Shown here in pieces: positions 11,773 through 22,674 of a stretch of DNA of 64,000 nt. The stretch's first letter is position 1, and each line of letters opens with the position of its first letter. Source of the stretch: Bifidobacterium saimiriisciurei. GTDB taxonomy: Bacteria > Actinomycetota > Actinomycetes > Actinomycetales > Bifidobacteriaceae. The stretch spans positions 25,435-89,434 of the forward strand of contig NZ_WHZU01000007.1 in NCBI RefSeq assembly GCF_010667655.1. Direction: 5' to 3'. The translations under genes were made by a program, and so were the position numbers. Under the pieces are notes generated by a model. It had not been told where the DNA came from. It saw only the letters and a program-made list of their open reading frames with translations, and made no database searches.

Positions 11773-14700
11773 ATGGACAAGGAAACCTCACGCGTATCGC
11801 TGCGCGAACTCATCCGGGCAGGCATGGCCAATCTCGAGACGGCGCAGAAGCTGTTCGCCTCACTGTCCGAGCTTGGCGTCGAAGGATACTATCGGTCCGA
11901 ACTGCTGGGGGCGCTTTCCCAGGCCGATGACCCCGACACCGCCCTACGGCACATCACCGAGCTGGCGAACCGCGTCCATGACGAAGGCGAACCCATCGAA
12001 TCCCTGTTCTCCGGTCTTGACGGTTTCTCGCGTCTCGTGGCGGTGCTCGGCGCCTCCGATGAGATCGGGCGTCTCATGCTGTCGCGTCCCATGCTGATCA
12101 AGGCGGTCACGGGCGAGGAATACGAGTCCCATCTGTGGAACCATGACCAGCGCAGGGCGGCGATCCTCCGGCGCATCGGCGCCGATCCGGCCTCCGATGC
12201 GCCGGCAAGCACACTGTCGCTTGCCGAATCCACCACGGAACTGCGTCGCTGCTACCGCGAGCAGCTCGCCGCCATCATGGCCAGGGACGTCACCGCCGAC
12301 GATCCGCTGACCATCCAGCCGGCCATCAGCCGAAATCTCTCCGACCTTGCCGACGCGGCGCTCGAGGGCGCACTGGCCATCGCACGGCGCGAGGTGCCCG
12401 ATAGCAGCCGATGCCGGTTCGCCATCATCGGCATGGGCAAGCTTGGCGCCCGCGAACTCAACTACGTCTCCGACGTGGACCTCATCTACGTGGTCGAACC
12501 GGCCGACGACGGGCTCGGCCATGAGCAACTCATCCGCATCGGCACCAGACTCGGCGTGACCCTGCAGAAGGTATGCCAGTCCGTGGTCATGGGCGTGGCC
12601 GAACCGACGCTGTGGCAGATCGACGGCGGCCTGCGCCCCGAAGGCAAGGACGGCCCGCTGGTGCGAACCCTGGACTCGCATATGGGCTACTACGACAAAT
12701 GGGCGGAAAGCTGGGAATTCCAGGCCCTGCTCAAGGCGCGCCCGGTCGCGGGCGACCCGCAGCTCGGCCGGGAATACTATGACAGGACCCGCCCTCTGGT
12801 CTGGAGCGCGTCGAAGCGTGACAACTTCGTCTACGACTGCCAGCAGATGCGCAAACGCGTGGAGGACCTCATCCCCAAGCCGCAGAAGGACCGAGAGATC
12901 AAACTTGGTCGCGGAGGCCTGCGCGACGTGGAGTTCACCGTGCAGATGCTGCAGCTGGTGCACGGCCGCACCGACGAGGCGCTGCGCACCGCATCCACGC
13001 TGGACTCACTGCAGGCGCTGGCCGCCGGCGGATACGTCTCGCGCAAACAGGCCGCCAAGCTGGCGGCCGACTACGGATTCGAGCGCGTGCTCGAGCACCG
13101 GCAGCAGATGTGGGCGCTCAAGCGCACCCACCTGTTCCCCGACCTGGGGCGGGGCAACGAGGGCGGCATCGAGTCGCAACGGCAGCTCGACAAAGACTTC
13201 ATCAACTCCAGCGCCGAACTGCGCAGGCTCGCTCGCGCACTGGGCACCCACCCCGACGAACTGATCGAACGCTTCGACGCCACGCGCCGCGAAGTCCGCC
13301 AGCTGCATCTGGACATCTACTTCCGTCCGATGCTGCCGAACATCGCCACCCTGGGCGAAGGCGAGATCAGCCTGAGCCCGGAGGCCACCAAGGAGCGTTT
13401 CGCGTCCATCGGCTTCGGGGACCCGGAGAACGCCATGCGGCACGTGCAGGCGCTCACCGAGGGCATCAGCCGATCGGCGAAGATCAACCGCATCATCCTG
13501 CCGGCCGTGCTGCAATGGCTTGGCGACGGACAGAACCCCGACATGGGTCTGCTGGCATGGCGCAAACTCGAGGAGAACTTCGGACAAGGCAGCGACTACC
13601 TCGGATTTCTGCGAGACTCCTCGTCCGCGGGCCAGCGACTATGCCACATCCTGTCGAACTCACGGTATCTCGGCGACGCCATGAACAAATCCATGGAATC
13701 GGTCACCTGGCTCGGCCACGACGAGGAGATGCAGCCGCGTTCCCGCCAAAGCCTGGACATCCAGTGCCATGCGGCGCGTATGCGGTTCCCCGACCGTGTC
13801 AACGACTTCGCCACGCTGCTGCGCTCGCTGCGTCGTCATGAGATCGAACGCATCGGACTCGGATGGATGAGCGGCGTCATCGCCGATGGCGACTGTCTCG
13901 AGGCCATGACCGTCGTCTACGACGCCCTGCTGGATAGCGCTCTCGACTGGTCCATCGACCACCAATGCCGTGAGCAGGGGCTGGATCAGCCGGCCGCAAG
14001 GCTCGCCGTCATCGGCATGGGGCGATACGGCGGCAGGGAGGTGAACTTCAGCTCCGACGCCGACGTCATCATCATCTACCGTCCGAACGGTTCGGCGGAG
14101 GACCGTCAGGCGTTCACCTTCGCCAAGGCCGTGGTCGACGATCTGCGCAGGATCCTCATGGGACCGGTCTCGATGGAGAACAAGATCGAGCTCGATCTCG
14201 ATCTGCGTCCCGAAGGCAAGAACGGCCCGTTGGTCCGCTCCTACGAATCCTGCCGGGAATACTACTCCTCATGGGCAAGCACATGGGAACATCAGGCGCT
14301 GCTGCGTGCACGATACGCCGCCGGCGACGAACGGCTCGCCCACGACTTCCTCACCCTGCTCGCGAACCCGCTGCGATATCCCGACCAGCCGCTTTCCGAG
14401 GCGCAGATCAAGGACATCCGCAGGCTCAAGGCGCGTGTGGAGGCGGAGCGTCTGCCCCGAGGCGTCCGGCGCGAACGTCATCTCAAGCTCGGCAAGGGAG
14501 GCCTGTCCGACGTGGAATGGACCGTGCAGCTGCTGCAGCTGCAGAAGGCCCACGACCATCCCGAACTGCAGTGCGTCTCCACGATGCCGGCCCTCGACAG
14601 GCTCGAGGAGCTGGGGGAGATCGACCATGACGACGCCGCGATACTGCGCCAGGCATGGACCATGGCCACGAATGCCCGCAACGCGAACTACCTGTGGTCG

Positions 14701-14880
14701 GGGAGGGCCAACCGCGCCGACGTGCTTCCCGACGACACCTATTCGCTCGGCGGCATCGCGGCGGTGCTCAAGGAGCCCGCGCACCGCGGCCAGGCGTTCG
14801 AGAACGAGCTGCTCGGCATCATGCGCAAATGTCGTCTCGTAACCGACAGGCTGTTCTACGGCAAGGACGAGGAAGCCTGA
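11773..14880 (+). CDS. glnE: Bifunctional glutamine synthetase adenylyltransferase/deadenylase
   Basis: 1035-aa enzyme that switches glutamine synthetase off by adenylylation and on by deadenylylation. Two tandem nucleotidyltransferase domains are seen: GMGKLGARELNYVSDVDLIYV (about residue 218) and GMGRYGGREVNFSSDADVIIIY (about residue 755). Each is followed by its own DLRPEGK(D/N)GPLVR and KLG(R/K)GGL(R/S)DVE(F/W)TVQ helical part. Both DxD pairs are intact, so both activities are likely retained. The gene lies 45 bp after metF and just before the JetABC cluster. Together with gltBD it gives the window two parts of central nitrogen control. Confidence 0.96.
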   Translation: MDKETSRVSLRELIRAGMANLETAQKLFASLSELGVEGYYRSELLGALSQADDPDTALRHITELANRVHDEGEPIESLFSGLDGFSRLVAVLGASDEIGRLMLSRPMLIKAVTGEEYESHLWNHDQRRAAILRRIGADPASDAPASTLSLAESTTELRRCYREQLAAIMARDVTADDPLTIQPAISRNLSDLADAALEGALAIARREVPDSSRCRFAIIGMGKLGARELNYVSDVDLIYVVEPADDGLGHEQLIRIGTRLGVTLQKVCQSVVMGVAEPTLWQIDGGLRPEGKDGPLVRTLDSHMGYYDKWAESWEFQALLKARPVAGDPQLGREYYDRTRPLVWSASKRDNFVYDCQQMRKRVEDLIPKPQKDREIKLGRGGLRDVEFTVQMLQLVHGRTDEALRTASTLDSLQALAAGGYVSRKQAAKLAADYGFERVLEHRQQMWALKRTHLFPDLGRGNEGGIESQRQLDKDFINSSAELRRLARALGTHPDELIERFDATRREVRQLHLDIYFRPMLPNIATLGEGEISLSPEATKERFASIGFGDPENAMRHVQALTEGISRSAKINRIILPAVLQWLGDGQNPDMGLLAWRKLEENFGQGSDYLGFLRDSSSAGQRLCHILSNSRYLGDAMNKSMESVTWLGHDEEMQPRSRQSLDIQCHAARMRFPDRVNDFATLLRSLRRHEIERIGLGWMSGVIADGDCLEAMTVVYDALLDSALDWSIDHQCREQGLDQPAARLAVIGMGRYGGREVNFSSDADVIIIYRPNGSAEDRQAFTFAKAVVDDLRRILMGPVSMENKIELDLDLRPEGKNGPLVRSYESCREYYSSWASTWEHQALLRARYAAGDERLAHDFLTLLANPLRYPDQPLSEAQIKDIRRLKARVEAERLPRGVRRERHLKLGKGGLSDVEWTVQLLQLQKAHDHPELQCVSTMPALDRLEELGEIDHDDAAILRQAWTMATNARNANYLWSGRANRADVLPDDTYSLGGIAAVLKEPAHRGQAFENELLGIMRKCRLVTDRLFYGKDEEA

Positions 14881-14934
14881 TCGCAACGGCATCCGCATGG
14901 CCGACATGTTGAACGAGAATGAAAGAGGTTGAAT

Positions 14935-16452
14935 TTGGCCGACGTCCGTCAGGAGATGGAAAGGCTCAGGCCGGTCTATGAGACCGGGGTGCTGCGTCTG
15001 CTTCTGCGCCAGCACTCCATGATGTACGTGGCGCTGCTCCGCGCGGCGTTCGAACCGCTCACCGGTGAGCTGCCTCGTGAGATCCTCGAAGACCGCTTCG
15101 CACAGGGGCTGTCGGGGCTCATCGAAACCGGCGAATACACGCTGAGGGACGACCAGACGCTTTCCGACGCCGCCCATCAGATACTCGTCGAGCTCACCCG
15201 TGAAGGCGACGGCGACTACGCCTGGCTGGCGAACTCGCTCGACATCGTCTCGCACCGGTTCCTGTACAGGCTCACGGCCAGGGCGCACCGGGCCATCGAC
15301 GCGCTCTCCCGCCTGGAGGACGACACCCAGGTGCTTTCCGGGGCCCAGGCGAACTCCATCATCATGGAGGTCGAGCATGCCCGCATGCGGCTGACCGCCG
15401 ATCCGAAGAAACGAGTCGAGCTGCTCAACGCGGAGATAGAGGAACGCCGAAGGGAAATCGAGCAGATCGAGCACGGCGGATCCGATGAGACCCTTTCGCA
15501 GGACCAGGTGGCGGACATCATCGGCGTGCTGCACAACACGCTGCGCGGCGTACCCGTCGACCTCAAGGAACTGGCGCTGTCCGAACGGGACAACGGCGAC
15601 GCCCTGCGCCGGCGCATGCAGGCCGGCGCCATGTCGGTCGAAGACATACTCTCCCTGTATCACGACGACTACCGCAAGTCGTTCCGTGAATCGGACAGCG
15701 GCCGCCGGTTCGCCGATGCATTCCAGGTCATCGTGACCGAAGAGGGACGCCACCAGATCGACGACGCCATACGAGACATCGCGCGGACCCCGTATCTGGC
15801 CGGCGACTCCGCCGTGCTGCTCAACCAGATCAAGGCCGAACTCTCCCTCATCTACGACGGCATCGAGGACGTGAGACGTCAGATGAGGCTTTCGGACGAA
15901 GCCGTCAGCAGGCTGGTGCGCCAACAGACCGATACGAGATACCGCACCATGCTCGGCACCTTGAACCGCCTCTTCGCCAAGCTCAACGCCGAGGCGAAGG
16001 CCCGCCCCGACGACACGAACCAGCCCTATGACACCAACGTCGCCACGGTCCGCCTGGGACGTCTCCCATTGCGGCCGGCACGGCCATTGACCTATACGTC
16101 GCCGCCCGGCCTCGACGACTCCTCCGACACCATGCCGCAGCATATCGAAGCCCCCGATCTGCAGGCCATGGTCGAGGTCGGCGGCCCACGGCTCCGCCGC
16201 ATGGTGGAGCTCATCTGCCGAAACCCGGTCATGCGGGGCGAATACGTGGACATGGCGGCAAGCTTCAACCTCCTGCCGGCCGACGAGCGAAGGGAAAGCG
16301 AGCTCGTGGGATTCCTCGGAGGCCTGCAGACCAGTACCGGCCCCCGGGTGACATGGCACTGCATATCGCTGTCCGGCGGGGAGCGGCAATGGCATACGCG
16401 GCCGCTGCTGGCCGACATGAAGACCCTGGACGACATCGTGGAGGAAGGATGA
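14935..16452 (+). CDS. DUF3375 protein, JetA/MksF-type kleisin
   Basis: 505-aa protein matching the DUF3375 family, the kleisin-like JetA (MksF) subunit of Wadjet/MksBEF SMC complexes. Seen: an N-terminal helical domain ([23 protein letters not shown]), a central RSRxE-like helix rich in Arg/Glu with coiled-coil character at about 150-185, the family motif [15 protein letters not shown] near 255, and a C-terminal winged-helix-like part. The start is not ATG: TTG at 14929 or 14935. 14935 is preferred because AGAGG at 14924-14928 is then 6 nt away. The stop overlaps or abuts the next gene, showing an operon. In the known system JetA links the JetC heads and binds JetB. Confidence 0.85.
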   Translation: MADVRQEMERLRPVYETGVLRLLLRQHSMMYVALLRAAFEPLTGELPREILEDRFAQGLSGLIETGEYTLRDDQTLSDAAHQILVELTREGDGDYAWLANSLDIVSHRFLYRLTARAHRAIDALSRLEDDTQVLSGAQANSIIMEVEHARMRLTADPKKRVELLNAEIEERRREIEQIEHGGSDETLSQDQVADIIGVLHNTLRGVPVDLKELALSERDNGDALRRRMQAGAMSVEDILSLYHDDYRKSFRESDSGRRFADAFQVIVTEEGRHQIDDAIRDIARTPYLAGDSAVLLNQIKAELSLIYDGIEDVRRQMRLSDEAVSRLVRQQTDTRYRTMLGTLNRLFAKLNAEAKARPDDTNQPYDTNVATVRLGRLPLRPARPLTYTSPPGLDDSSDTMPQHIEAPDLQAMVEVGGPRLRRMVELICRNPVMRGEYVDMAASFNLLPADERRESELVGFLGGLQTSTGPRVTWHCISLSGGERQWHTRPLLADMKTLDDIVEEG

Positions 16453-16454
16453 AC

Positions 16455-17261
16455 ATGGCACGGAACGGAAACGACATGGGCGGCGCCCCCAAGGATGTCC
16501 CTGCGGACGATGCCACGGCCGGCGATGCCAAGTCCGATGAGTTCATGGCGACGATGAACCCCCATGCATTGTTCGAAGGAGACACCGGCGACATGTGCGC
16601 CGACGCGCGTATCGCGGCCATCGCGCTCAAACGCGACCGCTATATCACCGGCGACCTCTACGACCTGGTGCTCGACAACCGCGAGGATGTCGTGCGCTCG
16701 CTGAACAACGACATGCTCGAGCTCGTCGTGAACCGGCATTACCACATCATGTACGCCACTCCGGTGAGCGAATCCGACGTGTCCATGCGCGCACTCAAGA
16801 CCCGTGCCAGCCTCACCCGCGAGGAGGCCGCCACACTCGCATACCTGCGCATACGCGTGCTCGAATACGAGAACACCCGCACGGAGCCGGACGGATGGAT
16901 CGTCGGCTTCGAGGAGATCCGCAACGCGCTGACCACCGGGGCCGGCTACCTGGCCTCGCGCAACGACGAGGAGGGCGTGCTGAAGAAGATAGCCGCCACG
17001 GTTTCGGCCCTGACCACCTACGGGTACCTGTCCAGGAACGACGACGATGAACGCATGTACACGATCACTCCACTGGTGCCCGTGGTGCTGGACCGGCGCC
17101 TCGCCGAGACATGGCTGGGCGCGGACGTCGAGACGCAGGACGAGACGTCGGAGCACGACTCCGCGCCGGATGCGGACGAAAGCGCCGCCATGCACGACGA
17201 CGCCATGGACGTCGGAGCCATCGTCGAAGACGGTTCCGCGGATATCGAGGAGGGACGATGA
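16455..17261 (+). CDS. DUF4194 protein, JetB/MksE-type KITE subunit
   Basis: 268-aa protein matching DUF4194, the KITE (tandem winged-helix) subunit JetB/MksE that sits on the kleisin. The first 50 residues and last 45 are acidic and low-complexity. The folded core (about 50-215) contains [21 protein letters not shown] and [19 protein letters not shown]. An ATG at 16449 overlaps the previous stop as ATGA. I prefer 16455 because GGAGGA at 16440 is then 9 nt away. Its stop overlaps the JetC start (ATGA at 17258-17261), so the subunits are translationally coupled. Confidence 0.85.
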   Translation: MARNGNDMGGAPKDVPADDATAGDAKSDEFMATMNPHALFEGDTGDMCADARIAAIALKRDRYITGDLYDLVLDNREDVVRSLNNDMLELVVNRHYHIMYATPVSESDVSMRALKTRASLTREEAATLAYLRIRVLEYENTRTEPDGWIVGFEEIRNALTTGAGYLASRNDEEGVLKKIAATVSALTTYGYLSRNDDDERMYTITPLVPVVLDRRLAETWLGADVETQDETSEHDSAPDADESAAMHDDAMDVGAIVEDGSADIEEGR

Positions 17262-20200
17262 AGGACGAGATGGCGATCATCGCCGACCGATGGATGCTGA
17301 CAAGCCGGCAGCTCGTCAACTGGGGCTCATACGACGGATACCATGAGTTCAGGCCATCGACCGACTCGGGGGAACCGGTGACGTTGCTCGCCGGAGCCAG
17401 CGAATCAGGCAAATCCACGCTCGTCGACGCACAGATATCGCTGCTGTACCCCACGGGAACGCCATACAACAAGGCCTCGAACGCCGGCCGTTCCGAACGC
17501 AACGACTACACGTACCTGCGCGGCATGCTCGGCATGAGCAACGACGGCACGGGCGACGTGCCCATCTACCTGCGGGGCCGCGACGACGACGGCATGCCCC
17601 AGTCGGTCTGGGGCGCCATCGTCGACACCTATGAGAACCGCACAGGGGGAGAGATCCTCTCCTGCGCGAAGTTCCTCTACCTCTCCCCGGGCGACGGCAG
17701 GGGGGACGTACGACGGCAGTACGTCGTATGGGACCGCAAGATGGACCCGAGGATGATGGATGCGTTCCGCGACGCACCGTTCACGCCAACCGCGTTGAAA
17801 TCCACATACCCCGGATGCCTGCAGTTCTCGAACGCCGACGCCTTCCACGCGCACATCTGGCGCACACTGGGACTGAGCGAATCCGCATGCCGCCTGCTGT
17901 ACAAGATCCAGTCGGCCGATGCGCCGTCAAGGCTCGACGACATCTTCAAGCAGGGCGTCCTCGGCGTGCCGGAGGCGTTGGGTCTGGCACGCAGCACCGT
18001 GGAGGACTACGACCGATACGACGAAAACTTCCGCAGCATGGAGGAGAAGGCCAGGAGGGTGGCCCGTCTGCGCGGCATCCAGCAGGCCTACGGCGAATAC
18101 GCGAACGTGCTGCGGCGGTCCCGCGCCTTCGAACCGGTCGATCCCACAGGCGAGAGCGGACGCAGAACCCTGGAACACTGGGTCATCGGACGGCTGACGG
18201 AAGAGGTGGCCGCGCAGCTGCCGGACGACGAGCATGAGGCCGAACTGCAGCGACGCGAAACGGAACGACTGCAACGGCATGCGGATTCACTGCAGCATCG
18301 CATCGTCGATATCAGCGCTCGAATGCAGGGAGTCGATGGTGGCGGACGAATCCGCCTGGAAACGGAACTCGACCAGGCCGGGCGCGACCTCGACGACGCG
18401 CGACGGCAGCGGGAACGCATGGAAACGCAGTTCCGCGGACTCGATGAGACCATGCCCGCAGACTCCTCGGCATGGGACGCCCGACGACGGACCGCGCTCG
18501 CCTTCGAACAGACGTACGAAGACGAACTCGCCGAATGCGAACGCCTTCGCGACGAGGCGGTCGGCGACCGTTCCGAAGCCGCCACCGACCTCGCTCGCCT
18601 GCGCAAGGACCATGAACGCCAGAGCAGGCGCAGGACACGCATCACCCAGGCCATGGACGACGCGAGGGCCCTGCTTGCCCGTGCCACGGGCCTGGGCGTG
18701 GACGAACTGCCATACGTCGCCGAACTCATGGACGTGCGCGAGGATTGCGAACGCTGGCGAGCCGCCATGAACGTCGCATACGCCCCCATCGCGCAGACCA
18801 TCCTCGTCGACAAGCGCCATGAGCGGGGATTCGCCGAAAAGGTCAGCGCCATAGACCCGACGACGATGATCCGACGCACATGGCGGTTCGTCGACACCTC
18901 CCGTGAATACGACACCGGCTCCAATGCCGGGTGGATGTCGGACAAGCTCCGATATCGGGAGGACTCCCCGTTCGTCGGCTGGCTCAAGGAGCAGACGGGC
19001 TCCGAACGGTTCGACGCCCGATGCGTCGACGTCATCGACGATGGCGACGGGGACCGTCAGGTGCAGACGGACGGGCAGATGAAATCCGGCGACCGCGGCT
19101 ACCACGGCACCAAGGGGCTTCATCCCGTCATCGGATTCGCCGACGACTCGTATCTGGAACGGCTCGCCCAATCGGTGAACGACGCCAAGGCACGCCTCCA
19201 ACAGGCGGACGCGGCCTATGCCGAACAGAAACGACGCATCGACAGACTGCACAAGGAACACGGCCTTGCCGAACAACTCGACTACACGCCATGGGAAAAG
19301 GTCGATGCCGACGGCATCAGGCGCCGCATCGACGAGCTGAAGGATGTGGCCGCCCGACGCGACGACCAGGAGCCCGACGGGCTCGCCGCCATGCGCGACG
19401 AGATTGAAGCCGAACTGGCGCAGGAGAACCAGAAACTCTACCAGGCGAAGACCCGATACGAGTCGCTGCAGCGTGCCACGGCGGCCATCCGCCGATGGCT
19501 CGAAACGCATGACGACCCAGACCATGAGGGGCATGACGGACCGCAACTGCCCGAACCGGTCGTTGAACTGCTGGACTCGGCATACGAGGACAACTTCGCC
19601 GGCGTGGTGAACCGCGCCGACCGCCCCCACATCATCGTCGGGGCCGGTTCCGCCACGCGCGGCGACGCATTCGAACGGCATGTGGTGGAGCGGGTAAGCG
19701 AGGCCGTCAGGAAAAGAATCGCCGCACTCGCCGAAACCGCCGGAACGCGACGGACCGAAACGGAGACCCGCATGGCCACGTATCTCGACCTGTATGCGGG
19801 GGACGACGGCTCCCTGACCGCGAGCGTGGAGGACTACAAGTACTATCTGGACGAACTGACCGACCTCGAACGGCTGACGGCCTCCGCCGCCACCGAGGAG
19901 GAGTACGCCAACAGCCTCGACAAGCTGCTCATGAACTTCACGCAGATCAACCGTGCACTCGACACCGACGCGAACGACATCGCCGACCAGCTGGACCGCA
20001 TCAACGCCATGCTGCGCGGACAGAAGTTCGGCCCGCGACACGGCAGCCTGTCCATCGGCGCCGATGTGAGACGCCCCGAACGCTCGTTCACCGCCCGTCT
20101 GAAGCGCACCATCGCCGCGCTCGGCGAATGGCATGCGGAGGCGGAGCGCTCGTCGGACCGCATGGCCGTCGCCAGGAAGACGTTCGCCTCATGCACCGGA

Positions 20201-20683
20201 TTGGTCGAAGCGCTCCGCCGCGAGCTCGAACAGGTCCGCGATGCCAACGGCATCAAGAACTACGGCGCCCGCAACCTCGACCCGCGTTGCCGATCCTCGT
20301 TCTATGCGACAGTGAGGCATGCGGACATCCCCGACGAGCGAATCACCTCGACCGGCGGCAAATCCGGCGGCGCCCTGCAGGAGCTTACTTCGTTCGTCTA
20401 CGGCGCCGCACTCATCTACCTGCTGGGAGGCGACGTTTCCGGACGCCCCACCTACACCACGCTGTTTCTCGACGAGGCTCTCATCAAGGCCGACGGCCGT
20501 TATACGCAGCGAGCGCTTTCGGTGCTGCCGCGCCTCGGATTCCAGGTCATCGTGTCGGCGCCGGAAAGCAAGACCGCGGAGATTCTCGAGATCGCCACGA
20601 AGGCCTATGTCGCCTACAGGGATCCGGGGACCGGCCGTTCCTATCTGCAGGAGGCGACCCTGACGGCGGCCGACGCCGAATGA
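17258..20683 (+). CDS. SMC-like ATPase, JetC/MksB type
   Basis: 1141-aa SMC-family ATPase. The P-loop GASESGKST is at residues 46-54, unusual in having SES where most relatives have NGS. A central 250-900 stretch is dominated by Arg/Glu/Asp-rich coiled coil broken by a globular part (about 500-680, possible hinge). Near the C-terminus come the ABC signature [11 protein letters not shown] (about 1033) and Walker B TLFLDEA (about 1068), with Asp-Glu intact. This is the domain order of JetC/MksB, the motor that loops and recognises small circular DNA. The ATG lies in the 4-bp overlap with the JetB stop. No JetD/MksG nuclease follows. Confidence 0.87.
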   Translation: MKDEMAIIADRWMLTSRQLVNWGSYDGYHEFRPSTDSGEPVTLLAGASESGKSTLVDAQISLLYPTGTPYNKASNAGRSERNDYTYLRGMLGMSNDGTGDVPIYLRGRDDDGMPQSVWGAIVDTYENRTGGEILSCAKFLYLSPGDGRGDVRRQYVVWDRKMDPRMMDAFRDAPFTPTALKSTYPGCLQFSNADAFHAHIWRTLGLSESACRLLYKIQSADAPSRLDDIFKQGVLGVPEALGLARSTVEDYDRYDENFRSMEEKARRVARLRGIQQAYGEYANVLRRSRAFEPVDPTGESGRRTLEHWVIGRLTEEVAAQLPDDEHEAELQRRETERLQRHADSLQHRIVDISARMQGVDGGGRIRLETELDQAGRDLDDARRQRERMETQFRGLDETMPADSSAWDARRRTALAFEQTYEDELAECERLRDEAVGDRSEAATDLARLRKDHERQSRRRTRITQAMDDARALLARATGLGVDELPYVAELMDVREDCERWRAAMNVAYAPIAQTILVDKRHERGFAEKVSAIDPTTMIRRTWRFVDTSREYDTGSNAGWMSDKLRYREDSPFVGWLKEQTGSERFDARCVDVIDDGDGDRQVQTDGQMKSGDRGYHGTKGLHPVIGFADDSYLERLAQSVNDAKARLQQADAAYAEQKRRIDRLHKEHGLAEQLDYTPWEKVDADGIRRRIDELKDVAARRDDQEPDGLAAMRDEIEAELAQENQKLYQAKTRYESLQRATAAIRRWLETHDDPDHEGHDGPQLPEPVVELLDSAYEDNFAGVVNRADRPHIIVGAGSATRGDAFERHVVERVSEAVRKRIAALAETAGTRRTETETRMATYLDLYAGDDGSLTASVEDYKYYLDELTDLERLTASAATEEEYANSLDKLLMNFTQINRALDTDANDIADQLDRINAMLRGQKFGPRHGSLSIGADVRRPERSFTARLKRTIAALGEWHAEAERSSDRMAVARKTFASCTGLVEALRRELEQVRDANGIKNYGARNLDPRCRSSFYATVRHADIPDERITSTGGKSGGALQELTSFVYGAALIYLLGGDVSGRPTYTTLFLDEALIKADGRYTQRALSVLPRLGFQVIVSAPESKTAEILEIATKAYVAYRDPGTGRSYLQEATLTAADAE

Positions 20684-20774
20684 CGATCGCGGCCGCCGCA
20701 GACGCGGCCGCATACAACACGACACATGTCTGCCGATGATGTCGGCGGATGACACGGAAAGCGAGGATGAAGAC

Positions 20775-21644
20775 ATGCCGACGATGCGCGACGATGGCTC
20801 CCGTTCGGAATGGTATGGCATGGACGCCGACCGGGTGTGGGGCGTCTATGCCGCACGCACACGGAGGATCCGGGCCGGACACATCGCGATACTGCTGATG
20901 GTCGCGGTCGTGTATTACATGCTGATGGCGTCGATGGAGTCGGCGGGCCTGTTCTACCTGACGATCGTCATGTTCGTCATCGTGACCTGGCTCGTCACCG
21001 TCTCATGCCGTCGATGCCTCGCCCGTGCGTTCGCCGCCCTGGCGCCCATCGTCGTTCAGGATTGCGACGTGGACAAATACCGTGCGGTGCTTGACCGGTA
21101 TGCACGGCACGACAGGCTCAATCTCTCCGCCGACCGTCTCGCCGTGGAATACGCGCGATGCGACTATCTCGACGACGAGCCGCGCAGGGCCGTGGACCGT
21201 CTGGGGGCCCTGCATGTTTCGGGCGACGGCAACCTGCGGATCATGATGCTCAACATCGGCGCGATCGCATGCCACATGATGGGCGACTACCGCCGGCGCG
21301 ATGCCGCGGTGGAGCAGCTGCGAGGCATCGTCTCCCGCCGGCGTCCGGGCTCCGTCGAGCGGATGATGCTCGAGGGGCTGCTCCATGACATGGGCGTCTG
21401 GTTCCGTCCGGCATCCTCGTGGACCCACGCCGACGCCGACTACATCGCGCATCGCATGGAGGAGGAGCCCAGCCACCACGGCCGGGTCGGATGGCAGATC
21501 CAACTGGCCGAATACGAGGTGCTCCACGGTGACGTGGAACGTGCCCGGAACCTGCTCGAAGACCCTACTCTGCGGCCGATGACGCCGCGCAGCCTGCATG
21601 AGGGGGACCGGGTCTGGCAGCTGATGATGAGCCGCCAATGGTGA
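20775..21644 (+). CDS. Two-TM protein with cytoplasmic helical domain, unknown
   Basis: 289 aa, not recognised. After a polar N-terminus, two closely spaced hydrophobic helices (HIAILLMVAVVYYMLMA and LFYLTIVMFVIVTWLVTVS) put it in the membrane. The remaining 200 residues are helical with TPR-like pairs (YARCDYLDDEPRRAVDRLGALH; AVEQLRGIVSRRRP; YEVLHGDVERARNLLED). No Toprim acidic residues or DUF3322/DUF2220 features were seen, so it is not JetD. It lies 91 bp after jetC on the same strand and ends at a terminator, so it may belong to that operon. GCGAGG 8 nt before ATG 20775 decided the start; 20736 is an alternative. Confidence 0.7.
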   Translation: MPTMRDDGSRSEWYGMDADRVWGVYAARTRRIRAGHIAILLMVAVVYYMLMASMESAGLFYLTIVMFVIVTWLVTVSCRRCLARAFAALAPIVVQDCDVDKYRAVLDRYARHDRLNLSADRLAVEYARCDYLDDEPRRAVDRLGALHVSGDGNLRIMMLNIGAIACHMMGDYRRRDAAVEQLRGIVSRRRPGSVERMMLEGLLHDMGVWFRPASSWTHADADYIAHRMEEEPSHHGRVGWQIQLAEYEVLHGDVERARNLLEDPTLRPMTPRSLHEGDRVWQLMMSRQW

Positions 21645-21665
21645 GCCGTAAAGGGTAAAGAACAA

Positions 21666-21705
21666 GCCCGTTGCCACCGGTCGAATCCAATCGGCGGCAA
21701 CGGGC
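21666..21705. terminator. Bidirectional hairpin between convergent genes
   Basis: GCCCGTTGCCACCG (21666-21679) pairs with 21692-21705 over 14 positions with one mismatch. It lies between the plus-strand cluster and the minus-strand reductase. Confidence 0.75.
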
Positions 21706-21731
21706 ATAACACGCTGCCTACTGGCGAAAAG

Positions 21732-22586
21732 CTAGTCCTCTTCGTGCCAGTGGGGATCCTGCTCGAACGTACGGCCCTCGGGGTTGTCCATGGCGGCGAT
21801 GTCGCGCATATCCTGTTCGTCGAGTTCGAAACCGGTGAGATCGAGATTGGCGCGCTGACGACCGCGGTCCATCGACTTCGGGATGGCCACGTCTCCGAGC
21901 TGCAGATGCCAGCGCAGAATCGCGGCGACGGGGGAGACGTCATGCTTGCGTGCAATGCGGACGATTGTCGGGTCCTTGAGCATCTGGTTGGCGCGGCCCA
22001 ACGGGCTCCACGCCTCGGTGATGATGCCGTGCGCCTCGTCATATGCGCGCTGCTCGTTCTGCTGGAAGAACGGATGAAGCTCGACCTGGTTGACCGCCGG
22101 TGTCACGCCGGTCGCGCGGATGAGCAGGTCGATATGGCCGGGCAGGAAATTGCTCACGCCGATATGCTTCACGATGCCCTGCTCCTGCGCGTCGACAAGC
22201 GCCTGCCACGCCTCCACGAACTGGCCCTGCGACGGGTTCGGCCAATGGATGAGATACAGGTCGATGTAGTCAAGCCCCATGCGGGCCACCGACTCCTCTA
22301 TGGTGGTGCGCGCCTGATCGTACTGATGATGACGTCCGGGAAGCTTCGAGGTGACGATGATGTCCTCCCTCGGCACCTCGGATTCGCGGATGGCCTTGCC
22401 CACCACACCCTCGTTCTCATAATTGAACGCGGAATCGATCAGACGGTATCCGACCTCAAGCGCCGACGCGACGGCCGCGACCCCGGCGAACCCGTTCACC
22501 TTATAGGTGCCGAATCCGATGGCCGGAAGTTCCAGGCCGTCATGCGCCTTGCGGGTCGGAATCTCGGGAGGTTCAAGCAATGCCAT
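21732..22586 (-). CDS. Aldo/keto reductase (first copy)
   Basis: 284-aa NADPH-dependent aldo/keto reductase. The catalytic tetrad is visible: Asp and Tyr in LIDSAFNYENEG, Lys in IIVTSKLPG, and His in LYLIHWPNPS. AIPKSMDRGRQRANLDL is the cofactor-binding end (KS...R). The start is fixed by GGAG in front of ATG 22586. Related in layout to the reductase at 26278-27105 but clearly diverged. The physiological carbonyl substrate is unknown. Confidence 0.93.
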   Translation of the reverse strand: MALLEPPEIPTRKAHDGLELPAIGFGTYKVNGFAGVAAVASALEVGYRLIDSAFNYENEGVVGKAIRESEVPREDIIVTSKLPGRHHQYDQARTTIEESVARMGLDYIDLYLIHWPNPSQGQFVEAWQALVDAQEQGIVKHIGVSNFLPGHIDLLIRATGVTPAVNQVELHPFFQQNEQRAYDEAHGIITEAWSPLGRANQMLKDPTIVRIARKHDVSPVAAILRWHLQLGDVAIPKSMDRGRQRANLDLTGFELDEQDMRDIAAMDNPEGRTFEQDPHWHEED

Positions 22587-22674
22587 GGCAGGCTCCTTTG
22601 CAATGGTTTCGGTTCTCAAGCCCAACTCTACTCTGCGACCATCGGCGTCGGCCCTCAGCGAATCGTCGGATTCG

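Noticed and set aside
20775..21644. Fourth gene as JetD
   Set aside because: It has two membrane helices and no Toprim acidic residues or DUF3322/DUF2220 pattern, and it is too short.
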